Assembly (NCBI GenBank): GCA_039024435.1 | Contig: JBCCQH010000003.1 | Span: 81,576 to 145,575, forward strand | DNA: 64,000 nt | Reading direction: 5' to 3' | Source: JBCCQH01 sp039024435 | GTDB lineage: Bacteria; Bacteroidota; Bacteroidia; J057; JADKCL01 | Shown here: piece by piece, positions 54,301 to 61,111 of the stretch | How the letters are laid out: each line of letters starts with the position of its first letter | How positions within the stretch are numbered: position 1 is the first letter of the stretch | Program-made: the position numbers and the translations under genes | The notes under the pieces: generated by a model | The model's input: only the letters and a program-made list of their open reading frames with translations | Told to the model about the DNA's origin: nothing | Databases searched by the model: none

Positions 54301-55819
54301 CACACCCGCTTCGCCACCTCCTGTAACGCCGCCACCGGCACCGAAACCGCCCCGCCCGAAACCGGCACCGAAAACGACCACAACCAACAAACCGAACATG
54401 GCAAAGAAGAAGACCCAAACCAAGGCAAAGGCCAAAATCCAGGACCGGAGCGTGGAACTCAAGCTGATTTCCAGCTTCGTCAATCTGGACCGCAAACGAC
54501 TCCCCCAACGCCGGAGCGTCAACTTGCTCAAACGCATCCAGCGCGAAATCCGGCGCGGGAACGTGCGAAGCGGAAAGACCAGGGGAACCAAGGCGACCCC
54601 GCTTTGGAAGGAAATCGCATGGATGCAGGACAAGCTGGTATGGGCGATTAACAACGCTTTCAAGACCGCCGACCCGCTGGAGGAGGAAACGCTCAAATTC
54701 GAACTGGAAACGGTCAAGCGCATGACCGCGATTGTGAAGGGTGTCGAAATCTTCCCTTCCGTCCTGATTGCCCTCCGGTTCATCGGTATGCAGCGCAAGG
54801 CCGTCACCAAGGACGCGGCTCGGAAATTCCTGAAATACATCCAGAACGCCGAAAAGAAGGGCCGGATCGAAAAGGGCGACCCCGGCGCAAAAGCCGTCCC
54901 GAAAATCCGCAAAGCCCTGGAAACTTTCATCAAGGGCCGAAAAAAGAAGTATATCGCCTTTTCGGAGCGGTCACTGGACGGTCTTAGCCGGACGCTGGAG
55001 GGATGCGGCTTCAAGCTGCACGGCCACCACAGCGATCCCTACATTCGAAAAGGGCTGCATGGTTTCGCCAAACATGCCGAGGGAAGTCTCAGCAATGCAA
55101 GCCTCAAAACGGTACACACTGCTGGCGGCAATTCCGGAGGGGTGAAGCCGTACCCCAATGGCATCCCTAACAATTCGGCTTCCGATCCCAAGAGTAACGG
55201 TGGCACCAACCCGGCCAATGACCAGACCATTTATATTGTCCCGCCGCCGCGTGGATCGCACCCGGTAGCCATCCGGGCCGACCAGCCGCGCCCGGACATG
55301 ACCCGTCAAAGGCTCAATTTTACCGGAAGGTGGGAGGGGCTGTTTCACCGTCCGGGTCGCGGATTTACCGCCCTGCTTTGGGGAAAGCCCAAAAACGGAA
55401 AATCCACCCTGGCAATCGACTTCGCCGACTACCTTTCCCGGAACTTCGGTACGACCCTGTACGCTTCGCTGGAGGAAGACCCCCGCGATATGACTTTTCA
55501 GGACCGTAAAGCCCGTATCGGGGCCAACCACCCCGACCTGATCCTCGCCGACCACTTACCCGCCGACCTTTCGGCATACGACTTCGTTTTCGTGGACTCG
55601 ATTTCGCGGGGAAAGATGGGCGTGGACATGGTTGAACAGCTTGTCACCGCATGGCCGCGCACCAGCTTCATTTTCATTTCTCAGGTCACGAATGAAGGCT
55701 TGCCGCGTGGCGGCATGGTCTACCAGCACCTTGTCGATTATCTGGTGAACGTGGACAAGGGCAACGCCACGGCGGACGGGCGGTACGGCCCCGGTGAAAT
55801 GCCAGTACGATTCGAATAG
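51308..55819 (+). CDS. Giant polyvalent fusion: NPPF DNA methyltransferase plus RecA-like ATPase
   Basis: 1503 residues. An N-terminal module (GIEVIFSGRPESDVLEDLKARKFRWSRRQK-like, ~12-65) is of a kind seen in large phage and plasmid polyvalent proteins. An adenine-type methyltransferase follows: motif I EPSAGMGN at 514-521, LEIVP, then NPPF at 573-576. A central unknown region runs to ~990, then a Pro-rich linker (PPPVTPPPAPKPPRPKP), an internal ATG (54398), a basic helical domain, and a RecA-like P-loop (GKPKNGKST, ~1359-1368) with Walker B DFVFVDS. It could be an injected protector/replication factor. Separate expression of the last 473 residues is possible. Confidence 0.75.
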   Translation: MQLFGNPAILGRVPVQVNHNTAQNGIEVIFSGRPESDVLEDLKARKFRWSRRQKLWHKRYTESDWNWAKELANKGGTITAESRKVERRSGKADRREKGRKGRGNASGLKPLQQAALWIAHEYFKAEVQPKDYRYHDPEFQGYSDEKGGVVITWSWTDTPRYEGAEPERLQRRHKITASGSVDSLSDRESLDGLKAVPVQSRPHLSAKDRKPTYDLSENPKIRRNSLLREMILGKIEAMRVMDYRGDGFDSFRTGIPHEERYWFNLWENPGMLETMLDMFRYPDFPPKVQRGLIRFEDYEMRYFRGKHSATKKKSFDREFSEGERAGIAAKLREKADNLKNKIEAKSNPAIAQQNPTALRARIAKGMEQDGDRLAEFQVKLYALADLWDQNAVPVTLRGIRHLSEIEFLYWSRDEFPNPNKPGVADWWKEDRRKDLRMLARMGITDAATYTRALEDFKRLEGFKLSPEQEAARMQKELESKFIGRKIDGFFPTPRPLAEQVVDLAGIEDGMRVLEPSAGMGNLAEVVRDRHPGAKLEVLEIVPDLAELLRVKGFEVVGSDFLSHTGSYDRIVMNPPFERSQDAEHVRHAFDLLGPGGRLVAIMGEGVFFRKQRKDADFRDWLDEVGADNEKLPEDSFKGAFRSTGVRTRLVWIDKPGQTAMAFEPVVPERSNKNESTARKIAAMFAGADRMDDALGLARQLVFFHLREKGDTLNRDNLKKLLPRWSEILKSYGESSRYEDIIELAIEDMIDGFKVNHPKRDTILREYEGEFIDEQIEAEIRAEIQTEENGPEKSVQEMFEQRVRTKPRRIPKQRTEGRKKVKILFAIQEVFKRLDFIDLVPLSVSGKSVTYGHRNAAARAAKDWADTTAAEITYAEAVRIYRERFGTARLVTIYNIAEALITKPEEFKLIEHSGLPFNQVYRGDIVNWFIGGQTPTHNQPLPAFFVLDLDANTDKLLLIAQTAYDLKGFWAEPREIFPRWYDPRKDGTVQRTLFDQDFSTPASPPPVTPPPAPKPPRPKPAPKTTTTNKPNMAKKKTQTKAKAKIQDRSVELKLISSFVNLDRKRLPQRRSVNLLKRIQREIRRGNVRSGKTRGTKATPLWKEIAWMQDKLVWAINNAFKTADPLEEETLKFELETVKRMTAIVKGVEIFPSVLIALRFIGMQRKAVTKDAARKFLKYIQNAEKKGRIEKGDPGAKAVPKIRKALETFIKGRKKKYIAFSERSLDGLSRTLEGCGFKLHGHHSDPYIRKGLHGFAKHAEGSLSNASLKTVHTAGGNSGGVKPYPNGIPNNSASDPKSNGGTNPANDQTIYIVPPPRGSHPVAIRADQPRPDMTRQRLNFTGRWEGLFHRPGRGFTALLWGKPKNGKSTLAIDFADYLSRNFGTTLYASLEEDPRDMTFQDRKARIGANHPDLILADHLPADLSAYDFVFVDSISRGKMGVDMVEQLVTAWPRTSFIFISQVTNEGLPRGGMVYQHLVDYLVNVDKGNATADGRYGPGEMPVRFE

Positions 55820-55845
55820 CGACCCACCCGAAAAAAGACGGCCAA

Positions 55846-56529
55846 ATGGCAAAGAAACCAATTATCTTGATCGACCCCGGCCACGGTGGAATCCACCCCA
55901 ACACCGGGCAATACGTGACCCCCGGCAAGCGGTCCCCGGTGTGGCCGGACATGGCCCAAATTTTCGAGGGCGTGTATAACCGTGACATTGCCCGGCGATT
56001 GGCCCGGCTCCTGGATCGCAGTGGCATTCCCTACCGATTCATCGTCCACCCCGACGATTGGCGGGACGTGCCGCTTTCGGAGCGGTCCAGACGCGCCAAT
56101 AAGTACGCCTGGACTTTGGGGCGCACGTTCTACCTTTCCATCCACGCCAACGGCCACACCAGCCCCGGCGCAAACGGCCTGGAGACGTTCAGCTATTCAG
56201 GCTCCGAGGATTCGGACGTTTACAGCCGGGCATTTTTCGACCAGCTTGCCGCCGCCCTTCCCGAATTGCGAAAGCGCGGGGCGAAAAAAGCCGACTTTCA
56301 CGTACTCCGGGAGACGGTCATGCCTTCGGTGCTGGTGGAACTCGGATTTATGACCAGCCCCGACGATGCACGGCACATGAACCGGGGGGAATTCCGCCAA
56401 CGCGCCGCCTCCGCCCTGCACCACACCCTCCGGGCCATCACCGGAACAAGTGGTAGCGGGATCGCCACCGGGGCCGTGGTCGTCGGCCTCCTGGCCCTCA
56501 CCGGCCTTTCCCTGATTTTTCTTTCCTAA
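55846..56529 (+). CDS. N-acetylmuramoyl-L-alanine amidase (Amidase_3) with C-terminal membrane anchor
   Basis: 227 residues. DPGHGGIHP, FEGVYNRDIARRL, SIHANGHT and LVELGFMTSPDD carry the four zinc/catalytic residues (His, Glu, His, Glu). It cleaves the amide bond between MurNAc and the peptide stem. The last ~22 residues are hydrophobic (GAVVVGLLALTGLSLIFL), an uncommon tail anchor. It has no signal peptide. With the YkuD-like enzyme this makes two tail-anchored wall enzymes in the operon, consistent with lysis or cell entry. Confidence 0.88.
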   Translation: MAKKPIILIDPGHGGIHPNTGQYVTPGKRSPVWPDMAQIFEGVYNRDIARRLARLLDRSGIPYRFIVHPDDWRDVPLSERSRRANKYAWTLGRTFYLSIHANGHTSPGANGLETFSYSGSEDSDVYSRAFFDQLAAALPELRKRGAKKADFHVLRETVMPSVLVELGFMTSPDDARHMNRGEFRQRAASALHHTLRAITGTSGSGIATGAVVVGLLALTGLSLIFLS

Positions 56530-56546
56530 CCACCAAACCCGATACG

Positions 56547-56717
56547 ATGAAACGACTAAAGTACATCCTGTTTTGCCTCATGGCCCTGCTTTGCCTTGGC
56601 TCATGCACATGCGGCGATATTCCTACGAAGACGGGACTGCCTTTCGCTGCGTCCCTGATCGGAACGCTGGTGCTGCTGCTGCTTTTCATTCTCGCATCCA
56701 AACTTTCACAACGATAA
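56547..56717 (+). CDS. Tiny lipoprotein with second membrane helix (spanin-like candidate), 56 aa
   Basis: ATG at 56547. MKRLKYILFCLMALLCLGSC is a lipoprotein signal with a lipobox; after a short polar stretch (TCGDIPTKTG) a hydrophobic helix follows (LIGTLVLLLLFILAS). Directly after the amidase, it resembles lysis accessory (spanin or Rz1-like) lipoproteins, but a lipid anchor plus a transmembrane helix in so small a protein is unusual. Function inferred only from place and architecture. Confidence 0.6.
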   Translation: MKRLKYILFCLMALLCLGSCTCGDIPTKTGLPFAASLIGTLVLLLLFILASKLSQR

Positions 56718-56728
56718 CAACCCCAACC

Positions 56729-57361
56729 ATGCAACAATCCAAAATCACAAGAACAGTCAACGGCCACCCCGCCGACCCCGCATCCACCCGCGACCTTTCC
56801 GGTATCGCAGCCGAAGAAATGGAACACATTCAACTGGCAATCGTCGCCGGAATCCGCGAAGCCGAAGGCTTCCTGGCAATGGAGGACGACCCCATGATTG
56901 CCGTGCTCGAAAATGCGCAAGCGGTCAACGAGCAACACGGCATTCCCGGCTTCGATCCGAACGCCATGCAGCTTGACGACCTTCGCGACTATTTCCGCGA
57001 AGGACTGCAAGCACTTCGCAGCGTCCAGGTCAAGTTCCGCACGGCCACCGGATTCGCGGCCCGGTCGGTCAAGGGTATCACCCCGAAGGAATACGAACAC
57101 CTGGTTACGAGCGTCCAGGCCGGTGTCCGGGAGGCCGTGGTGTACCGAAGCATCGATCCCGCCGAAATCCATACTGGAATCGAACACCTGAAAAGCCTTT
57201 ACCAAGCGTGGGGGCTTGATCCATGGAACCATTACGATCAATACGCCGACCGCTTCACGGAGTTTTTCGAGCAGCGGATGGAAACCCTTACCACCGTCCT
57301 CCAGCAAATCAACCAGCCCTATCCCGAATGTGAGTACCCTGATCTGACTGTGGTAAAGTGA
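56729..57361 (+). CDS. Hypothetical protein, 210 aa, last gene of the operon
   Basis: ATG at 56729 (MQQSKITRTVNGHPADPASTRDL). Two homologous-looking halves: LSGIAAEEMEHIQLAIVAGIREAEGFL and ITPKEYEHLVTSVQAGVREAVVYRSI share E-(x)2-H-(x)n-A-G-(V/I)-R-E-A, suggesting an internal duplication of a helical module. Soluble. 44 bp before a strong terminator. Unknown. Confidence 0.6.
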   Translation: MQQSKITRTVNGHPADPASTRDLSGIAAEEMEHIQLAIVAGIREAEGFLAMEDDPMIAVLENAQAVNEQHGIPGFDPNAMQLDDLRDYFREGLQALRSVQVKFRTATGFAARSVKGITPKEYEHLVTSVQAGVREAVVYRSIDPAEIHTGIEHLKSLYQAWGLDPWNHYDQYADRFTEFFEQRMETLTTVLQQINQPYPECEYPDLTVVK

Positions 57362-57406
57362 ACAGTCCCGGTTATTAAGCATACAGGGAAATCCCTTTTC
57401 AACAAA

Positions 57407-57438
57407 GAAGCTCCGGTTTGTCACCGGAGCTTCTTTTT
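57407..57438 (+). terminator. Strong Rho-independent terminator closing the element's operon
   Basis: GAAGCTCCGG and CCGGAGCTTC form a perfect ten-base stem with the seven-base loop TTTGTCA, followed by TTTTT. It is the clearest terminator in the window and marks the end of the long rightward operon; it is followed by the leftward PoNi gene. Confidence 0.9.
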
Positions 57439-57464
57439 ACTTGATTTAGTTCACCTCACGAGCA

Positions 57465-58187
57465 TCAAACCAAATCCTTCGGATAATACTCATTGTCCCG
57501 GAAACTGGTGTCATCAATCCCCGCAATCTTTACCACAGCGGCGGCTTCGAAACTCCAATAACCGAAAAAAGTGTCATGCTTACTTTTGTGGTTGTCATGC
57601 CAGTAAACACCTTTGTGGCCGGGATACCATTCCTTTTCCAGGTAGTGCTTTACAATTGCGCTACACTTTGCAGGATCGGTTTCTTCAACAGCCTTTTTGA
57701 GGCTGGCATAGGGCTTCGGAAAAATCAAAGTGTCAACCTGGGAACGGCCCTGGATTCGAGAGGAAATAAGATATTCTAATAGCCAGTCTTTGGACCTTGC
57801 TCCGTCGATAATTCGTACAATCTTGGTAAACTCAGCCATTTCAAAGTCTTGCAATATGGCGACTGAAAGTATCCAATATAACTCTGGAATCGAATCGAAA
57901 TAAAAGGCGGCTGTTCCTGCTTCTGTCGGGTAAGGCCAATCTAAACCAATCAGGTTTACGGCGGCTGAAATATCTTGCTTCATCGTATTTACGTGCAATC
58001 CAGCAGAGAATTTTGCGATTGCCAGTTGTATATGTTGCGTGGCCATCATCCGTTTATAAGAAATTTGCCGGTCTGAAGAAATTTCTCCGGCGTTCAAGGA
58101 CTGATGATCCTCGATTAAAAACTCTTGCGTTTCTTTGATTCTTTTTTCAAAGTATGCTTCTGATTTAAGATTTGATCGAATAGCCAT
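57465..58187 (-). CDS. PoNi-type immunity protein (DUF1910/DUF1911 family)
   Basis: 240 residues. The C-terminal WSFEAAAVVKIAGIDDTSF followed by YYPKDL matches the PoNi signature (E-A-A-A-..K-..G-..D-S-F-R-x-n-x-Y-Y-P-x-D-L), and the N-terminal helical half with RQISYKRMMATQHIQLAIAKFSAG fits. PoNi proteins neutralise PoNe DNases. It lies 24 bp downstream of a PoNe-like toxin gene on the same strand, exactly as in known pairs. Likely a cytoplasmic antitoxin to protect siblings. Confidence 0.85.
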   Translation of the reverse strand: MAIRSNLKSEAYFEKRIKETQEFLIEDHQSLNAGEISSDRQISYKRMMATQHIQLAIAKFSAGLHVNTMKQDISAAVNLIGLDWPYPTEAGTAAFYFDSIPELYWILSVAILQDFEMAEFTKIVRIIDGARSKDWLLEYLISSRIQGRSQVDTLIFPKPYASLKKAVEETDPAKCSAIVKHYLEKEWYPGHKGVYWHDNHKSKHDTFFGYWSFEAAAVVKIAGIDDTSFRDNEYYPKDLV

Positions 58188-58211
58188 ATTCGTAATTTTT
58201 GATTGCCAAAA

Positions 58212-60452
58212 CTAGATTTCAAATGTCCCTACCGTTCTTGCGTTTCGATCCAATAGCTTGAATGAGATAGTTCCATCGCTCTTAATTTTGGAAACTACGG
58301 ATTGATATCCATCTCTTAAAATTTCGCGGCCACGACGAGGGCCAACGGCATCAAAAATACGATTTCGAATCCATTCCTCACTCATCTGCTTGGTGCCATC
58401 AACCAACCTTTTCAACTTCGCAGACCCATATTTCGAATCGGCTACAACATGCATTGGGGGTGGCCCGGGATTTGTAAATACATGATCAATTCCTTGCTCA
58501 ATCGTCTGATCCAGGGAAGTCACGCGCCTATGCAAGGGCGTCCAGCCAGCTTCTACCATTTCTACATCGGTCAGCATTTCCCCAAAATTACCCTTTTCCT
58601 TGTTGGTGGTCAATATAACTTCCCCTCTCTTTACCGCATCTACAATTTCCTTTTGCTGCTGATAGATGTCATCCATCAATCCGGCATTGACGCGTGGTGC
58701 AGTTTCGTTTGCTTCGTCGGGCCTCGCTGTGATCTCGTCCTGCCTTCCTGCATTGGGGCCGTCCTCGTCACTGGCAGACTGCATTCCTTCCTCCCCAGGT
58801 GCCCCCGGCCTATTTCGCTTTCCGAACCACCGCCGCCAGTGATTTTTAAACGATCTAACTGGCAAGAGGGCTAAAACGCCATCAACGATACTTTGCTCTC
58901 CAGCTTGTGCGGAATGGCGGGCTTTGTCTTGCATTGCTTCTCTGGTCCTGGCCGTTGTGGCCTCGCCAAAGGTCACGATCGCATCCATAATTCCAGCCGC
59001 TAGTAACAGAATGCCGGAGGCAATAGCGGTAAACATGGCGGTGGTGGCAAGTTCTGGCAAAGCCAGTACCGTCGCCACCAAAAGGGCTGCACCACCGATT
59101 ACCATCAAACCGGCTTTGAGCCATTCCATTTCATCGGGATTTCGACCGGAAAGCAAGGGATCAAGTATTGTTCCCAGGCCCATTACGATACCCAATACAG
59201 CCAGCGTTGGAAGTACGAAGGGAGCAATGGCAGGAACCGAAAGCAGTCCAAAAGCTGCTCCCAATACACCTAAGCCCACGAGGATTCCAGTTCCTACCCG
59301 ATTCCATGAAAATTCACCTTTAAAGATGGTCCAGGCTTCGCTACGCTTTTCTTCCCTGGTCAATTCGCCCCAAGGTTTTGCTTTCCCCGTTACGGCATCG
59401 GCATCCGGTGCGGAATCGATCCTGCTGATTCCTCCGCTTTGCCCAATTACTTCTACTTCCTTTTCACCATCTTCCAAAGGCAATGCTGGCATCAAGGTAT
59501 TGGCTTTGGCAATTGCGGCATCCAGAAACGCCTCGTTGGGTTGACCGGGCCGCAACAGAATACCTGCAAAGCCACCTTTTTCGGCGCAAGCCGCAATTGG
59601 TTCATTAAGGCAATTGCCAGTGGCATGGTAGGCAACATGTTTGGATTGACCGTTTCGGTCGCTGACCATCATTTCAAAGGTAATCATGGATTCGCCCTCG
59701 ATGTCCATCGAAGGCGGGCCACTTACCGCTTTTGATAGGTTGGTTCGGCCATATACATTGATCCCTATATCACGGCCATCAGTGGTATTTACAATTAGGT
59801 GTCGTGAATAGTAAATATGTGAGTCAAAAACCGGGACATCTTTTTCCAGCCCAAGCTGCGTACTATGAGTGGGTAGAGATAGCACATCTTCGATGACCTT
59901 TACCAAACCCTTGCCAGGAAAGGCGACCGATTCGGGGACAGATTCCGGCATCTCAACAGTAAGCGGCTCCTGATCAGCGAGGGCGATGTCGCTGTCAGTA
60001 CCTTCAATGTTAGTGTTTTTGATGACATTCCCGCCGTGCGAATACTCTACCGTTCGCTGTATCTGCTTTCCAGGCAGAGTTTCCTTAGTGATCCGCAAGG
60101 AATGGCCATTGCTTATCAACACACGTTCGATCTTGTTCTCGCCGACCTGCATTGAAACACTTTGCGATTGGAAATCCGAAAGAAATACAGCGAGGTCGAT
60201 TTGTTCCAGTTCACTCAACTGGCTGACCAGTGCCGACAATCCAAAGGATTCAATCAGGGCAAGCTGCTCGGGCGTAAAGCTTTCCTTTCTTTTCTTACCA
60301 TTGCCCAGCGGATCGGAAGTAAGCTGGAACGGTGGAGGCGGTATGGTGGCACCGCCGCCGCTGTCAAAGCCGGAAGTCCAAATATCTTGAGTAGACAATT
60401 CCTCCTCCAGTCCTGTGCGATCTTGCTGAGGCACTTTTTCCTTCTCAGACAT
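58212..60452 (-). CDS. PoNe-type DNase toxin with membrane middle region and eCIS-cargo-like N-terminus
   Basis: 746 residues from the ATG at 60452 (GTG at 60461 possible). Residues ~30-50 have PPPPFQL, a Pro-Pro-Pro-Phe-Gln-Leu motif frequent in Bacteroidota contractile-injection (DUF4157-type) cargo. After a beta-rich region, three or four hydrophobic helices (~395-510) precede a linker and the C-terminal PoNe nuclease: GNFGEML (Glu ~625), QGIDHVF (Asp), and ADSKYG (D672-x-K674), a PD-(D/E)XK-like set. It likely enters target cells and degrades DNA. The immunity gene is directly downstream. Confidence 0.8.
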   Translation of the reverse strand: MSEKEKVPQQDRTGLEEELSTQDIWTSGFDSGGGATIPPPPFQLTSDPLGNGKKRKESFTPEQLALIESFGLSALVSQLSELEQIDLAVFLSDFQSQSVSMQVGENKIERVLISNGHSLRITKETLPGKQIQRTVEYSHGGNVIKNTNIEGTDSDIALADQEPLTVEMPESVPESVAFPGKGLVKVIEDVLSLPTHSTQLGLEKDVPVFDSHIYYSRHLIVNTTDGRDIGINVYGRTNLSKAVSGPPSMDIEGESMITFEMMVSDRNGQSKHVAYHATGNCLNEPIAACAEKGGFAGILLRPGQPNEAFLDAAIAKANTLMPALPLEDGEKEVEVIGQSGGISRIDSAPDADAVTGKAKPWGELTREEKRSEAWTIFKGEFSWNRVGTGILVGLGVLGAAFGLLSVPAIAPFVLPTLAVLGIVMGLGTILDPLLSGRNPDEMEWLKAGLMVIGGAALLVATVLALPELATTAMFTAIASGILLLAAGIMDAIVTFGEATTARTREAMQDKARHSAQAGEQSIVDGVLALLPVRSFKNHWRRWFGKRNRPGAPGEEGMQSASDEDGPNAGRQDEITARPDEANETAPRVNAGLMDDIYQQQKEIVDAVKRGEVILTTNKEKGNFGEMLTDVEMVEAGWTPLHRRVTSLDQTIEQGIDHVFTNPGPPPMHVVADSKYGSAKLKRLVDGTKQMSEEWIRNRIFDAVGPRRGREILRDGYQSVVSKIKSDGTISFKLLDRNARTVGTFEI

Positions 60453-60814
60453 CTTTATCACGTGTTTGAATCCAAACGGTCAACGGGATTTCTACTGGAA
60501 ATTCAACTGCTGTTTGTCAATATCTCTAGGCGATCAACCGTCAACGAAAAATACCGGTGCGTTCCACAAAAGCAAATATGCTGTGGATTGCTTCAATAAA
60601 TGATGAATAGGGTTGACTTCCTGTTTAAAGGTGACATAAAGATAGGTATTTTTTTAACTAATGAAATACTTTCAACAAGAAAATGGCTATGAGTTAGACG
60701 TTGCGGGCCTTGAGCACAAATGCAAATAAGGGCACGTGCAAAAATTCGTATCTTGAAACTGGCTGCGAAGCCTGTTAAAGATAAATACATTTTTTACCTA
60801 AAAAACTCGCAATT
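60453..60814. other. Divergent intergenic region
   Basis: About 360 bp, AT-rich, between the leftward PoNe gene and the rightward 98-residue gene. It probably contains both promoters. I see no strong hairpin, no repeats and no convincing small ORF. Confidence 0.35.
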
Positions 60815-61111
60815 ATGAAGCGTTTATGGCTCTTCTTTGCCCTGCTGGTAGCAGGAGTGGGCGGCTACGCCTATGCCAGTACCACCAATGTCCTGGCAAT
60901 TGAAAATTTCGAATCCCCAACCAATCCCACAGAAACCGAAAGGGCTATCCTGGAAAGGGCCGCACCTGAATTCGGGATCATGTACTCCGAACTACTGAGC
61001 ATGTTTCAGTATGGTGAGGCTACGATTACGGACCTGGGTGACGATACGCATGAGGTTGCAGCGATTTCATCCGATGGTGTATTGACTGCTGTAATAATTG
61101 AAGGTCTTTAA
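60815..61111 (+). CDS. Small exported protein, 98 aa
   Basis: Signal peptide MKRLWLFFALLVAGVGGYAYA, then an acidic mature part (ESPTNPTETERAILERAAPEFGIMYSELLSMF) ending with a beta hairpin. No family recognised. Its stop codon shares four bases with the stop of the convergent gene at 61108. Confidence 0.6.
   Translation: MKRLWLFFALLVAGVGGYAYASTTNVLAIENFESPTNPTETERAILERAAPEFGIMYSELLSMFQYGEATITDLGDDTHEVAAISSDGVLTAVIIEGL

Noticed and set aside
39662..57361. Ordinary tailed prophage
   Set aside because: No terminase, portal, HK97-type capsid, tape-measure or tail genes are recognisable, although most proteins are unknown, so this is not absolute.
31257..57440. Element as an integrative conjugative element
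   Set aside because: No relaxase, VirD4/TraG-type coupling protein or transfer ATPase is visible.
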